Below are positions 51,425-61,000 of a stretch of 64,000 bases of DNA, piece by piece. The position numbers and the translations under genes were made by a program. Location of the stretch: contig NZ_WEGK01000015.1 of assembly GCF_009604405.1 (NCBI RefSeq), positions 123,141-187,140 of the forward strand, written 5' to 3'. Source of the DNA: Nocardia macrotermitis. Lineage in GTDB: Bacteria > Actinomycetota > Actinomycetes > Mycobacteriales > Mycobacteriaceae. Positions within the stretch are counted from its first letter, which is position 1. Every line of letters starts with the position of its first letter. The notes below the pieces were generated by a model. That model saw only the letters and a list, made by a program, of their open reading frames with translations, was not told the DNA's origin and ran no database searches.

Positions 51425-51676
51425 GTGACCGGAACTGATCTGACCATGTACTCCACGACCTGGTGCGGCTACTGCCGTCGGCTGGAGAAGCAGCTCGAAG
51501 AGGCGGGTATCACCTACACCAAGGTCGATATCGAACAGGACCCCGCCGCCGCCGAATTCGTCGGCAGCGTCAACAACGGCAACCACGTGGTGCCCACCAT
51601 CAAGTACAGCGACGGATCCACCGCGACCAACCCCAGCCTGGTCCAGGTCAAGCAGGCTCTCGCGGCCATCGCCTGA
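51425..51676 (+). CDS. mrx1: Mycoredoxin-1-like glutaredoxin
   Basis: 83 residues from GTG 51425. The redox motif is CGYC (TTWCGYCRRLEKQLEE, Cys near residues 14 and 17), diagnostic for mycoredoxin rather than glutathione-linked glutaredoxin. The later cis-Pro (HVVPTIKYSDG) completes the thioredoxin fold. It reduces mycothiol-protein mixed disulfides in the cytosol. It sits at the place of Rv3198A, between the uvrD2 and nudC neighbours. Confidence 0.92.
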   Translation: MTGTDLTMYSTTWCGYCRRLEKQLEEAGITYTKVDIEQDPAAAEFVGSVNNGNHVVPTIKYSDGSTATNPSLVQVKQALAAIA

Positions 51677-51851
51677 TTTCATCCACAGCCCGTTTGCGAC
51701 CGGCCGACATCGTTCGGCCGGATGCAGACCGAATCAGCCCGGCGGGGGCAATCGCCGCTCCGACAGCGAACGGTTCGCCTATGAGCATTCAGGTCCGGGC
51801 CGAACGCGCACCGGAGTGCGCCTCCGGACCGGACGCGGCGCGAACTCCGAA

Positions 51852-52781
51852 TCAGCTTGCGGCAGCCCAGGATTCGACGATGGTGCGGGCGATGGAGATC
51901 GAACCGGGAAGTAGCAGGCGGTGTGCCGCGGCGTCGGGGGTCGCGGTCCCGGTGACCGAACCCCACGCGCCCGCCGCCAGCGCGGTGCGCACCTCGTCGC
52001 GGGTGAACCAGTGCGCCTCGGTGATCTCGCCGTCGGAGAAGACCAGCGGCTGATCCGGGTCGCCCAGCGCGGTGAAACCCAGCATCAGCGAACGCGGCAG
52101 CGGCCACGGCTGGCTGCCCAGATAACGGATGTCGCGCACATCGACGCCGACCTCCTCCTTGAGTTCCCGCTGTACACAGCGTTCCAGCGATTCGCCCACC
52201 TCCACGAAACCGGCCAGGATCGAGAACATCCGCTCCGGCCAGGTGTGCTGCCGGGCCAGCAGCACCCGATCGCCGCCGTCGTGCACGAGACAGATGACGG
52301 CCGGATCGATGCGCGGGAACTCCTCGTGCCCGGCCTCGTTGAAACGCGACCAGCCGCCCTTCGCGGCGGTGGTCACGGTGCCGTCGACGGCGCTGAACCG
52401 GGCCCGATCATGCCAATTCAGCAGTGCCAGTGCACTTGTCAGCACACCGAGGACGGCGTCGTCGAGTTCCACCGGGCCCATGCCGACCGCGCGCAGATCC
52501 ATCAGCTGACCGTCGATGTCGTTGTCGCGCACCGCCCAGATGTGGTCGCCGTCGACGCCGAGGAACACCGCGTCGGGGGACGGTTCGGCGGACAGCGAGG
52601 TCGCCGCCTCGAACAGCACGCTCGCCCCGTCGACGCGCACCTGACCGCGCCGGTTCATCCGTAGCAGCCGCGCGGTGGCCCACCCCTGCTTCAACGCCTG
52701 CTCGTCCGCGCGCAACTCCTCGGCGCGGTCGAGTCCCGAACGGGACAGCAGCGGAACTTCATGCAATTCGAAACCAGCCAC
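51852..52781 (-). CDS. nudC: NAD(+) diphosphatase (NudC, Nudix)
   Basis: 309 residues from ATG 52781. The Nudix box is complete: GFVEVGESLERCVQRELKEE with VGV after. The NudC-specific SQPWPLPRSLMLGF follows 20 residues later. It hydrolyses NAD(H) to NMN and AMP and in some bacteria removes NAD caps from RNA. The zinc ribbon is lost: where E. coli NudC has four Cys, this protein has WHDRARFSAVDG ... GGWSRF with no Cys at all. It is the conserved neighbour of the potassium channel, with which it may be co-transcribed (59-bp gap). Confidence 0.93.
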   Translation of the reverse strand: MAGFELHEVPLLSRSGLDRAEELRADEQALKQGWATARLLRMNRRGQVRVDGASVLFEAATSLSAEPSPDAVFLGVDGDHIWAVRDNDIDGQLMDLRAVGMGPVELDDAVLGVLTSALALLNWHDRARFSAVDGTVTTAAKGGWSRFNEAGHEEFPRIDPAVICLVHDGGDRVLLARQHTWPERMFSILAGFVEVGESLERCVQRELKEEVGVDVRDIRYLGSQPWPLPRSLMLGFTALGDPDQPLVFSDGEITEAHWFTRDEVRTALAAGAWGSVTGTATPDAAAHRLLLPGSISIARTIVESWAAAS

Positions 52782-52840
52782 CCGTCGAGCCTATCCGCCG
52801 GAAGCGACGAGCCCGGAGGCGGCAGCGAACGACCGGATGG

Positions 52841-53905
52841 CTACTGCTTGTGCGCGCGGTGAATGTAGAGCAGTTTGTCGCCCGCTTCGAGCGCGTCCAC
52901 CTCGGGCTCGTCGGCGCGGATGAGACGCTCCTCGCGCACCACGCCGAGCACGGTGTCGCGCAGATGCCGTGGGGAACCGCCGATCTCGTCGTTCTCGACC
53001 TCGCGTTCGGCGACCGTGAAACCCACCTCCGGGGTGAGCAGATCCTCGATCATGTCGACCACGCTGGGCGTGATGGTGGCGACGCCGAGCAGGCGGCCCG
53101 CGGTCTCGGAGGAGACCACGACCGAATCCGCGCCGGACTGCCGCAGCAGATGCGCGTTCTCCGACTCGCGGATAGAGGCGATGATCTTGGCGGACTTGTT
53201 GAGTTCCCGCGCGGTGAGCGTGACCAGCACCGAGGTGTCGTCCCGATTGGCCGCGACCACCACCGCGGACGCGTGCTGAACTCCGGCCAGCCGCAACACA
53301 TCCGAGCGGGTGGCCGATCCGGCGACGGTCACCAGGCCCGCGTTCGTGGCGGCCTCGAGGGCGGCCGGATCGACGTCGACGACCACGATCTGCCCGGCGG
53401 GTACGCCGTCGCCGAGAATCGCGTCCACCGCGGTGCGGCCCTTGGTCCCGTATCCGACGACCACGGTGTGATTACGCACCCTGTGCCTCCATCGCTGAAT
53501 CTTGAACGCCTGCCGGGATCTATCGGTCAGCACCTGCAGGGTGGTACCGACCAGCACGATCAGGAAGAGGATGCGCAGCGGCGTGATGACGATCGTGTTG
53601 ATCAGCCGCGCCTGCGAGGTATAGGGCGTGATATCGCCGTAGCCGGTGGTCGAGAGCGAGACCGTCGAGTAGTAGGCCGCGTCCAGCAGGCCGAGCCGGG
53701 TGCCGCGACTGTCGTGATAACCGTCCCGGCCGAAGTACACCACCGCGGTCGCCAGGGCCAGCAGCCCGAGTGCCAGCAGCACCCGGCGCACCAGCGCGGA
53801 CCAGGGGCTGGACTGCAATTCCGGGATGCGCAGGATGCCGACGAGTTTGTAATCGGGCCGGTCGTTGAGTCGCGGTAACCCAGGCGTGGATTGCTCACCG
53901 AACAT
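52841..53905 (-). CDS. TrkA-N/RCK potassium channel (Kch-like)
   Basis: 354 residues from ATG 53905. Two transmembrane helices (VRRVLLALGLLALATAVVYF and LINTIVITPLRILFLIVLVG) flank the pore filter STTGYGDITPYTS (TxGYGD). The cytosolic part is a TrkA-N domain (HTVVVGYGTKGRTAVDAILG; GYGTKG binds NAD) and a TrkA-C domain near the end. It gates K+ by nucleotide binding. It corresponds to Rv3200c. The spacing with nudC (59 bp) and the shared strand suggest an operon. Confidence 0.93.
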   Translation of the reverse strand: MFGEQSTPGLPRLNDRPDYKLVGILRIPELQSSPWSALVRRVLLALGLLALATAVVYFGRDGYHDSRGTRLGLLDAAYYSTVSLSTTGYGDITPYTSQARLINTIVITPLRILFLIVLVGTTLQVLTDRSRQAFKIQRWRHRVRNHTVVVGYGTKGRTAVDAILGDGVPAGQIVVVDVDPAALEAATNAGLVTVAGSATRSDVLRLAGVQHASAVVVAANRDDTSVLVTLTARELNKSAKIIASIRESENAHLLRQSGADSVVVSSETAGRLLGVATITPSVVDMIEDLLTPEVGFTVAEREVENDEIGGSPRHLRDTVLGVVREERLIRADEPEVDALEAGDKLLYIHRAHKQ

Positions 53906-54002
53906 CCGATCCACCGTCCCCTCGCGTGCGCCACACGCCCCGCAGCGTACCGCCCGGGGTCCCGCTCGACGGGACCGGCGCACGGATGGAACAGTGGTTC
54001 AC

Positions 54003-54392
54003 ATGAGCGAGCAATCCCCGCCGCGGCCCGGCCGCGTCTACCTGATGACCGCACTGCTGTTCGGTATCGGCACACTGCATTTCGTGGCGCCGAAGCCGTT
54101 CGATTCGATCGTGCCCGAATCCCTGCCCGGTAAGGCCCGCACCTACACCTACCTGTCCGGTGTCGCGGAGATCCTGGTCGGCCTGGCCTTGGCCCTGCCG
54201 CGCACCCGCCGCCTGGGCGGGCTGCTGGCCGCCGCCCTGTTCATCGCCGTCTTCCCAGCCAACGTCAAGTTCACCGCGGACTCCCTGAGCAACCCCAAGA
54301 CCCCGCTGCCGGTCAAGATCGTCTCGGTACTCCGGCTGCCCTTGCAGATCCCGATGATCACCGCGGCCCTGAAGATCCGTCGCGCGGCCTGA
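54003..54392 (+). CDS. DoxX-like small membrane protein
   Basis: 129 residues from ATG 54003. Four hydrophobic helices are visible (YLMTALLFGIGTLHFVAPKP, YLSGVAEILVGLALALPRTR, LGGLLAAALFIAVFPANVKF and a C-terminal one), the DoxX/DUF417-like layout. MTALLFGIGTLHF followed by FDSIVPESLPG is typical of these proteins. Function is not established; some DoxX proteins support redox complexes at the membrane. It is convergent with adnB. Confidence 0.85.
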   Translation: MSEQSPPRPGRVYLMTALLFGIGTLHFVAPKPFDSIVPESLPGKARTYTYLSGVAEILVGLALALPRTRRLGGLLAAALFIAVFPANVKFTADSLSNPKTPLPVKIVSVLRLPLQIPMITAALKIRRAA

Positions 54393-54490
54393 GACCACTG
54401 ATCGAATATCCGGCGGGTCCCTGCACCGGACCGCCCGGGCCCGTGGCGATTTCGGTGGCGAACAACCGGTTCGATGCGATCACACTCGGC

Positions 54491-57400
54491 TCATTCGTTG
54501 AGTTCGGGGTCGTCCGAGGTTCCGGCCAACGGAGTTTCGGTGATGAGGGTGGCGAGTTCGGTGGGGCCGGGGAGGTCGGGTGGGGCGATGGTGCGGCCGG
54601 TGCGGACGTAATGGAATGCGGCGCTGATTCTTTCGAGCATTGCCGATTCCGGTTCGCCGGTGCGGGTGGCCATCAGGCGGGCCCAGGCCAGGCGGTAGAC
54701 CGCCAGCTGCATCGCGACCGACTTCTCCTGTGCGCGAGTGGGTTCCGCACCGGTCTTCCAGTCCACCACCAGCCAGCGGCCGCCCGGTTCGGCGAAGACC
54801 GCGTCCATGCGGCCCCGAATGAGCGTTCCCGCAACGGAAGTCTCGAAGGCGACCTCCACCTCGACCGGGTTGCGGTTGGCCCAGGAGGAGGACAGGAACG
54901 CCTCCTGTAGCCGGGTCAGTTCGGCGTCGGCCTCGTCCGGATCCTCCGCGCCGGACAACATGTCCAGATCCAGCGTCTGACCGGCCCCGAACCAGCGCTG
55001 CAACCAGGCGTGGAAGGCCGTGCCGCGGCGCGCGAACGGGCTCGGTGGATAGGGCAGCGGACGTCGCAGTCGCGCCGCGAGTTTCGCGGGGTCGGCGCGC
55101 AACTCCACCAGTGCGGTGGCGGGAAGCTGTTCGGGCAGTTCGACCTCGGTGATCGGGTCGGCGGCGGCGAAATGTTCGGCGAGCAGGGCGTCCACGTCGG
55201 CGGACCAGCCTTCGGGGTCGTCGTCCTCGGGGTCGTCGTAATCCAGGTCACCGGCGAGGAATTCGGGCGAATCCGCGTCGTCCGGATCGGCGAACAGCAC
55301 GAGTTGCCCAGTCGGACCGCCGGATTCGGCACGGTCGCCATTGCCGACGAAAGTCTTTGTGGTCAAGTCACTTTCGGGGGGCAGGTCGGTGAGGGCGTCG
55401 CGGACCAGGGTCGCACCGGATTCCAGGGCCGCGCGGCGTTTGCCGAGGGGGTCGCGGGGCCAGGTGGCGTTGGCCGGGTCGTCGGTGAAGGGGTTGGCGG
55501 TGCCGGGAGGCGGGGCCGGGTCCCAGCGGTCGATGCGGACGGCGATGGCCAGATCGGTTCCGGGACGCTCGGTTTCGTGTTTCAGCTCGAGCAGGAAGTC
55601 CGAGGGGCCCTTGGGTTCGGAACCCGTCTCGGCCCAGTGGTGCGCCGAAACGAACAGGGCGCGTTCGGTTCTGGTGAGCGCCACGTAGAACAACCGGCGT
55701 TCCTCGTCGACCCGGCGGCGGGTGAGCGCGGCCTTGTGTTCCTTGATGGCGTGTTCCAGATCGGCGCGGTCGTACAGGCCGGACAGGTCCAGGACCGGGA
55801 CGCCGTCACGGGCGTCCTCGCGCTGCCGGTCACCGCGCAGCGAGGTGGGGAGTTCGGCGAGCGCGCCGAGCCAGGTTCCGGCCGCCGCACCCGAGGGGAA
55901 CACGCCCCTGCTGACGTGCGGGACGGCCACCACCTCCCATTCCAGTCCCTTGGCGGCGTGCACGGTCAGCACCTGCACCCGATCGCGGGCGACCTCGACT
56001 TCGCCTGGCTCCAAACCGTTCTCGACCTCCTCGGCCGCGGCGAGGAAGGTCAGCAGGCCGGTCAGATTCGCCCGGTGATCGGCGGCATATCCGGCGACGA
56101 CCTCGGCGAAGGCATCCAGATGCTCACGCCCGGCACCGCCACCGGCCGCGGCGCGACGGGTCTGGGTCTCCACCCCGACGCCGATGGTGCGCTCCACGTC
56201 GGCGACCAGTTCGGGCAGCGACTGGCCACCGCGTTCGCGCAGGGCGGCCATCTCCTGTCCCAGCGCCTCGATACGCTGATAACCCGACTCCGAATACTGT
56301 TCCGGCGCACCGGGATCGGCGATCGCATCGGCCAGACCGGCGCGTTCGGCGGGTTCGGGGGCCACGGTGTGCAGTGCCTCGGCCAGGGCGGCGGGATCGG
56401 TGATCGCGGGGGCTTGCTCGGGCGGACGCGTGATGGACAGATCTCGGGCGCGACGGGCCAGCGCGGCCAGATCGGCGACCCCGATGCGCCAGCGCGCGCC
56501 GGTCAGGATGCGCATGGCCGCACTCCCGGCCGCGGGATCGGCGATCAGGCGCAGGGTCGCGACCACATCGGCGACCTCGGGGGTGGCCAGCAGCCCGCCC
56601 AGGCCGACGATCTCCACCGGTAATCCGCGCTCGCGCAACGCTTCCGCCAGTCCGGGGGCGTCGGCGTTGCGGCGGATCAGCACCGCCGAGGTCGGTGGCG
56701 CGGCACCGGCGTCGGCGTGCGCCTCCCATTCCGCGGCGATCCGTTCGGCGATCCACTCCCGTTCGTCCGCAACGGTTTCGACGAGCGCGAGGGCCACCGC
56801 ACCCGGCACCGCGCCCGGCCTGGGACGCAGTGCGTCGACACTCACCCCGCCCTCGGTGTGCCGCAGCGGCTCGGCGACCAGATTCGCCAGGTCCAGCGCC
56901 TCGGGCGGATTGCGCCAACTGGTCAGCAGCGGCAGGATCGGCGCGGGAACCCCTGGCGCACTGGGGAAGTCGGTCGTGAACCGGGGCAGGTTCGCCGCCG
57001 ACGCACCGCGCCAGCCGTAGATCGACTGCATCGGATCGCCCACGGCGGTCACCGCCAGTCGCCGCGATCCCGTCGAATCATGCTCTCCCCCAGTGCTGTT
57101 CGACGCACTCGGCGCACCGGCCGCATCCGGACCACCGAACAGCGCCGCGAGCAGGATGCGCTGCGCGTGGCCGGTGTCCTGATACTCGTCGAGCAGCACG
57201 ACGCCCAGCCGCCCGCGTTCGGCCGCACCGACCTCCGGATGTTCCGCGGCCAGGCGCGCGGCCAGCGACATCTGCGAACCGAAATCCAGTGCGCCCCTTC
57301 GCCGTAACTCTTCGGCGAGACGTCGCACCAGCGGCAGCAGTGCAACCCGTTCGGTCTGCACGTCGACGATGTCCTTGAGGGCCTGACTCGGCCCGCCACG

Positions 57401-58063
57401 TTGACGCGGCCCCTTCGGCAGGGTGTAGACCAGCTTCTCGAGTTCGGTGTGCGCCTGCACCAGTTGTTCGGGCTCCACCAGATGTTCGGCGAGTTGTCCG
57501 GCGAGGGCGAGAACGGCCTCGGTGACCGACACCGGGGTGCGCTGCGTCTCCAGGTCACCGTCCCAGGTGGTGACCACCCGGTGCGCCAACTGCCACAGCT
57601 GCGTCTCGGTCAGCAACGTCGCGGACGGTTCGACCGGCAGCAGCAGCCCGTATTCGCCGAGCAGCCGGCCCGCGTACGAATGATACGTGCTGATCTCCGG
57701 TTCCGACCCGGTCAGCAGGCCGCGCAAGCGCCCGGTCGGGTCGATCTCGCGCACCAGCGGCGCACCGGCCAGGCGCGCGAGCCGGGTGCGGATGCGCGTG
57801 GTCAACTGCTGCGCGGCCTTGCGGGTGAAGGTCAGGCCGAGCACGGCGTCGGGGACCACCAGACCGTTGGCGACCATCCAGACCACGCGGGCGGCCATCG
57901 TCTCGGTCTTCCCCGCGCCCGCACCCGCCACCACCAGCGTCGGACCGGGTGGCGCGGCGATCACCGCGCCCTGCTCGTCGGTCGGCGGCGGCAGCCCGAG
58001 CGCGTCGGCCAGCTGCCACGGCGTGATGCCGCGACGACCGGTCCGCTCGCCGGGCCCGGTCAC
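54491..58063 (-). CDS. adnB: Helicase-nuclease AdnB
   Basis: 1190 residues from GTG 58063, which overlaps the adnA stop (GTGA). SF1A helicase motifs run in order: LVVAGAGAGKTETMAARVVW (Walker A), VVLLDEYQDTGHAQRILLAA (Walker B), GDPMQSIYGWRGASAANL, then YVALTRTERALFVSAHHW. The C-terminal RecB-like nuclease has RGRMDAVFAEPGGRWLVVDW with VDWKTG. Together with AdnA it forms the heterodimeric end-resection motor-nuclease of mycobacteria and relatives. Its length is close to the mycobacterial protein (from memory). The gene is translationally coupled to adnA. Confidence 0.93.
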   Translation of the reverse strand: MTGPGERTGRRGITPWQLADALGLPPPTDEQGAVIAAPPGPTLVVAGAGAGKTETMAARVVWMVANGLVVPDAVLGLTFTRKAAQQLTTRIRTRLARLAGAPLVREIDPTGRLRGLLTGSEPEISTYHSYAGRLLGEYGLLLPVEPSATLLTETQLWQLAHRVVTTWDGDLETQRTPVSVTEAVLALAGQLAEHLVEPEQLVQAHTELEKLVYTLPKGPRQRGGPSQALKDIVDVQTERVALLPLVRRLAEELRRRGALDFGSQMSLAARLAAEHPEVGAAERGRLGVVLLDEYQDTGHAQRILLAALFGGPDAAGAPSASNSTGGEHDSTGSRRLAVTAVGDPMQSIYGWRGASAANLPRFTTDFPSAPGVPAPILPLLTSWRNPPEALDLANLVAEPLRHTEGGVSVDALRPRPGAVPGAVALALVETVADEREWIAERIAAEWEAHADAGAAPPTSAVLIRRNADAPGLAEALRERGLPVEIVGLGGLLATPEVADVVATLRLIADPAAGSAAMRILTGARWRIGVADLAALARRARDLSITRPPEQAPAITDPAALAEALHTVAPEPAERAGLADAIADPGAPEQYSESGYQRIEALGQEMAALRERGGQSLPELVADVERTIGVGVETQTRRAAAGGGAGREHLDAFAEVVAGYAADHRANLTGLLTFLAAAEEVENGLEPGEVEVARDRVQVLTVHAAKGLEWEVVAVPHVSRGVFPSGAAAGTWLGALAELPTSLRGDRQREDARDGVPVLDLSGLYDRADLEHAIKEHKAALTRRRVDEERRLFYVALTRTERALFVSAHHWAETGSEPKGPSDFLLELKHETERPGTDLAIAVRIDRWDPAPPPGTANPFTDDPANATWPRDPLGKRRAALESGATLVRDALTDLPPESDLTTKTFVGNGDRAESGGPTGQLVLFADPDDADSPEFLAGDLDYDDPEDDDPEGWSADVDALLAEHFAAADPITEVELPEQLPATALVELRADPAKLAARLRRPLPYPPSPFARRGTAFHAWLQRWFGAGQTLDLDMLSGAEDPDEADAELTRLQEAFLSSSWANRNPVEVEVAFETSVAGTLIRGRMDAVFAEPGGRWLVVDWKTGAEPTRAQEKSVAMQLAVYRLAWARLMATRTGEPESAMLERISAAFHYVRTGRTIAPPDLPGPTELATLITETPLAGTSDDPELNE

Positions 58064-61000
58064 TCCTCGGTCACCTGGCGCCCCGCATCCTGGACCGGGC
58101 AGCTGCCCGCGACCGTGCAGTGCCGGCAGCCGTCGTTGCGGACGGCCAGATAACTCGGGCCCCGGGTGGCCGCGGCGGCATCGTGAATGGTGTCGCGCCA
58201 CTGCTGGATCGACTCGTCGTCCAGGGCGGCTTGCAGTCGCTGGGCGGCCCCCTCCTTGGCACTGGGTTTGGCGACGTAGACCAGGCGCGCGCCGCCGGGC
58301 TGCGGATCGGCGCCGGTGTCGTCCAGCGCGCCCGCGGCGGCGGCCACCTGATACGTGGCCAGCTGCGCGTGGTCCTGGGCGGCCTGTTTGGAGATCGGCG
58401 TCTTACCGGTCTTGACGTCGACGATCACGAAGCGCCCCAACGCATCCCGCTCCACCCGGTCCACCCGGCCGCGAATCCGGACCGGGTACTCGTCGGCGGT
58501 TCGGGCGGGCAGCACACAGTCGACGGGCACCTCAACGCCCAGCTGGGTGAGTTCGGCGCGGGTGTTGCGCAACCACGCCAGGAAGGTGTCCAGCATCTCC
58601 TCGGTGCGATGCAGATCCAGGCGGGAGTGCCAGCTGTGCGGGCCGTCGTCGTCCGAGGTCGGATCCACCGCCTTCCAGGCGCGCACCAGCGCCGCCTTGA
58701 CCTCCGCCTCGGCGACGTGCCCGGCCAGCGCCTGGACCAGGGTGTGCACCAGATTTCCCTTCACCGCATAGGGATTCTCCCCGTCGTTGCCGCCGTGCCG
58801 TTCCAGGGCCCAGCGCAGCGGACAGGTGCTCAGCAGTTCGACCGTGGACGGGGACAGCGCGACCGGGCCCTCGTCCTGACCCCACAGCGGCAGCTGCGAG
58901 CTGAGGTCGGCAGTGCCGTACCATTCGTCCGGATGTGCGCCGCGCACCCGGGCCCGGGCCAGCCGGGCGAGTTGGCGGGCCGCGCGGTGACGACGCTGTG
59001 GGGTGTCCTCGGGATCGCATGCCACCGTGCGCAATTCGGCGATGAGCGCCTGCATGACCAGGGCGCGGCCGGGATCCACCGGCGGCGGGATGCGGCCGGG
59101 CTCACCGGATCCGGCGGTGGCGTCGAGTTCGGCCAGGAAGCGTGAGGGCACCAGATCCCGGTCGCCCGAGACGGATTCGACCGCGGTCACCAGCAGCGAG
59201 CGGCGCGCCCGGCTGCACGCCAGCAGCAACAGCCGCCGCTCCTCGGCCAGAATCGGCGCGGATCGGCTCAGCTGTTCACCCGGAAAGCCCACTCCGGCAA
59301 GCAGATCCACCAGATCCTCGACACCGAGCAGGGTGCCGCGCGGCCGCAGATTCGGCCAGATCCCCTCCTGCACACCGGCGACGGCGACCACATCCCATTC
59401 CCGGCCCGCCGCGGTGTGCGCGCTGACGATCGCGACCGCGCCACCGGATTCGGTCGGCGGCGCCGAATCCTGCGGAATCTCCTGCTGCTCCAGGTATTCC
59501 ACGAAACCCTCGAGGGTCGCGCGAGGCAGTCGATCCACATAGGCCGCGGCCGCGTCGAACAGTCCCACCGCGGCATCCAGATCGCGATCGGCCTGCATCG
59601 CACCCGCGCCGCCGCGCTCGGACTGACCGACCCAGCGGCGTTCCAGTCGTGAGGCCGTCCACAGCGCCCACAGCACATCCTCGAGCCCGGCCCCGCGTCG
59701 CATCGCCTTGTCCGCCCGCCGCACCGCGGTCAGCACTCGGCGCAGGGGCGCGGATTCCACGTCGGTCAGGCGCTCGAGGATCGCGGTGTCGCCGGTGCCG
59801 GTGATCAGCTCTCGTAGCACCTGTGCCGAGGAGCGGTCCAGGTCCGCGAAACGTTCGGAATCCAGTGTGTCGTCATCGAATTCGAGGTCGCCCGAGTCGC
59901 CGAGGGGCTTTCCGCGCCGACTCGGCCGATCTCGGTCCGGTGCCTCCCGATCCTGGGCCTCCCGATCTAGGGCTTCCCGGTCTGGGGCCTCCCGGTCCAG
60001 GGCTTCCCGGTCCAGGGCTTCCCGATCTGGGGCTTCCCGATCTGGGGCTTCCCGATCTGGGGCTTCCCGATCTGGGGCCTCCCGATCTGGGGCCTCCCGA
60101 TCCGGGGCCTCCCGATCCGGGGCCTCCCGATCCGGGGCCTCCCGATCCGGGGCCTCCCGATCCGGGGCCTCCCGATCCGGGGCCTCCCGATCCGGGGCCT
60201 CCCGATCCGGGGCCTCCCGATCCGGGGCCTCCCGATCCGGGGCCTCCCGATCCGGGGCCTCCCGATCCGGGGCCTCACGGTCCAGAACCTCTCGATGCGG
60301 GGCCTCTCGATGCGGGGCCTCTCGATGCGGGGCCTCTCGATGCGGGGCCGGGGAATCGCCCGCACTTCGCGATGTGTCCGGGTAGGTCTCGGGGGCCGCC
60401 GGTGAGTCCCCGCGGTCGGGACCTTCCCGCATCTCCATCGACTGATCCCGTGGCTCACCGGCCGCGGCCCACGGATCGGTCGGGTCCTGGCGGCGGGTGC
60501 GTTCCAGGATGGTGCGGCGGATACCGCGACGTAGGCGGCGCAGGCTGATCTGGTCCGCGCCGCCGAGGGGGCCGGTGAGCAGGTCGAGGGCGTCGTCCTC
60601 GGTGAACAGATCGGGGCGTTCGCGGGCTGCGGCGAGCAGGGCGCGCAGCGACAGCAGCATCCATCCGGCACCGCGCCGGCGGGCCAGCGGGACATCCGGT
60701 TTCGGTTGCAGCACAGGGACTCCCGCCGCCAGTAACGCGCGGCGCAGCGGGGCCAGCGACAGCGGGACAGACCGCACCACGACTGCCATCCGCGACCAGG
60801 GCACCCCATCGGTGAGATGGGCGCGGCGCAGGTGATCGGCGATCAGGGCGGCTTCCTTCGCCGGTGTCGTCAGGACCTGCACGGCGAAATTCGGCTCTGT
60901 GAGTTCGACGGTCGACGGATCGATGCCGGACTCCAAGTACCCGAGACCGGCTACATCCTCGTACTCGAAATCCGCGACATCGAATCGGTCCGACGAATTC

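Noticed and set aside
59708..60548. Long plus-strand open frames over the repeat array with Ser-Arg-Ser-Gly-Ala and Asp-Pro-Gly-Pro-Pro repeats
   Set aside because: They are antisense readings of the 15-bp minisatellite, which is open in several frames because its length is divisible by three. AdnA motifs lie on the minus strand on both sides.
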